From the NCBI GenBank assembly GCA_036250225.1, contig JAPZLL010000102.1, positions 1-15,255 of the forward strand: a stretch of DNA of 15,255 nt, in the 5' to 3' direction. The translations under genes were made by a program, and so were the position numbers. Positions 14,769-15,255 of the stretch are shown piece after piece (the stretch's first letter is position 1; every line of letters starts with the position of its first letter). Origin of the DNA: Cercophora sp. LCS_1 (Eukaryota; Ascomycota; Sordariomycetes; Sordariales; Lasiosphaeriaceae). The notes under the pieces were generated by a model. The model saw nothing but the letters and a program-made list of their open reading frames with translations, was not told the origin of the DNA and did no database searches.

Positions 14769-14901
14769 CGCCGCTGGTCTCCCACTCTTCGTCGGGCTCC
14801 CACTCACCGCCGGGCTGCCACTCCTCCTCGGTCTCACGCTCCCCATTCCCCCCCGGGCTCTCCCTCCCCGCCGGTCTCTCCCTCCGCGCAGGGCTCCCAC
14901 C
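14769..14901. repeat. 18-bp minisatellite
   Basis: About seven units of the type CNCCGCCGGGCTCCCACT, period 18 with one 24-bp unit. The length keeps all frames open, which explains the low-complexity minus-strand ORF at 14748-15050. I do not call that ORF a gene. Flanking sequence from 14690 to 15157 shows nothing else supportable. Confidence 0.65.
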
Positions 14902-15154
14902 AGTGGTTGTGCCACAGAAACATAAACCCACCAGCCATTGCTTCGTCTCCGGCTCTGCACCTCAACAACCACGCTCCCCTCGCCGTCAACCCGCTGCGTA
15001 GCACGGCAGCACGGCCCCTCGCCCTTGTTCTCCCTCCTATCCCTTTCCAAGCCCTCTATGTAGGCCAGGGTGTTCTCCCCTTTCTACGGAGGAATGTCCG
15101 TGTACAGATTCGCGTTAACCGAAGCCCTTGTCGGCCTCAGCGTCACCATGAACG

Positions 15155-15255
<101 letters not shown>

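Noticed and set aside
14748..15050. 100-codon minus-strand ORF
   Set aside because: Low-complexity Ser/Gly/Arg sequence produced by the 18-bp minisatellite and GC-rich flank.

Overview
The window looks like repeat-rich accessory DNA of a filamentous ascomycete (Pezizomycotina). The signs are short 60-90 nt spliceosomal introns with CTNAY-type branch sites, a chromodomain Ty3/gypsy element, a Fot1/pogo-type DNA transposon in a TA site, a Crypton-type tyrosine recombinase joined to a Gcr1/Ndc10-like tail, and a fragment of the fungal kinase group that reads HCDIQPTN. The species cannot be fixed from sequence alone. No rRNA, tRNA or CRISPR was seen.

Layout, left to right. (1) 2-166: an open, coding-looking minus-strand segment that runs off the left edge and ends where a 21-bp minisatellite begins. 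(2) 157-1660: that minisatellite, interrupted by two solo LTRs of one family (184-686 and 1061-1631), each flanked by the 5-bp duplication CTTTC. (3) 1967-4351: a decayed minus-strand chromodomain gypsy element (integrase, chromodomain, polypurine tract, LTR), followed by two head-to-tail LTR/gag deletion derivatives. (4) 4352-6231: three tandem units of about 150 bp. The first is split by a complete-ended but internally deleted pogo element (4451-5877), and the third preserves the empty site. (5) 6248-7769: a dead Crypton recombinase on the minus strand, running directly into the 150-bp units. (6) 7828-10262: a divergent pair of probable spliced genes of unknown function sharing a 135-bp intergenic region. 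The minus-strand partner has a possible PD-(D/E)XK-like segment in a second frame. (7) 10315-12232: a weak degraded coding stretch, then sequence with no gene I can support. (8) 12233-13168: a convincing two-exon minus-strand gene of unknown function. (9) 13189-13556: two opposed arrays of an 18-19 bp unit carrying TGACCGTCA, forming a large inverted repeat whose edge lies about 20 bp upstream of that gene's start codon. (10) 13566-14901: CpG-decayed duplications, a broken minus-strand ORF, a protein-kinase fragment and an 18-bp minisatellite. (11) 15158-15255: a run of 98 G that is almost certainly a sequencing artefact.

Nearly all recognisable mobile genes carry several frameshifts or deletions. 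The region therefore reads as a graveyard of nested elements between a few surviving host-type genes of unknown function. The most unusual features are the opposed TGACCGTCA arrays upstream of the 12.2-13.2 kb gene, the paired filled and empty pogo sites inside one tandem array, and the LTR hairpin that keeps pairing through a compensatory change.
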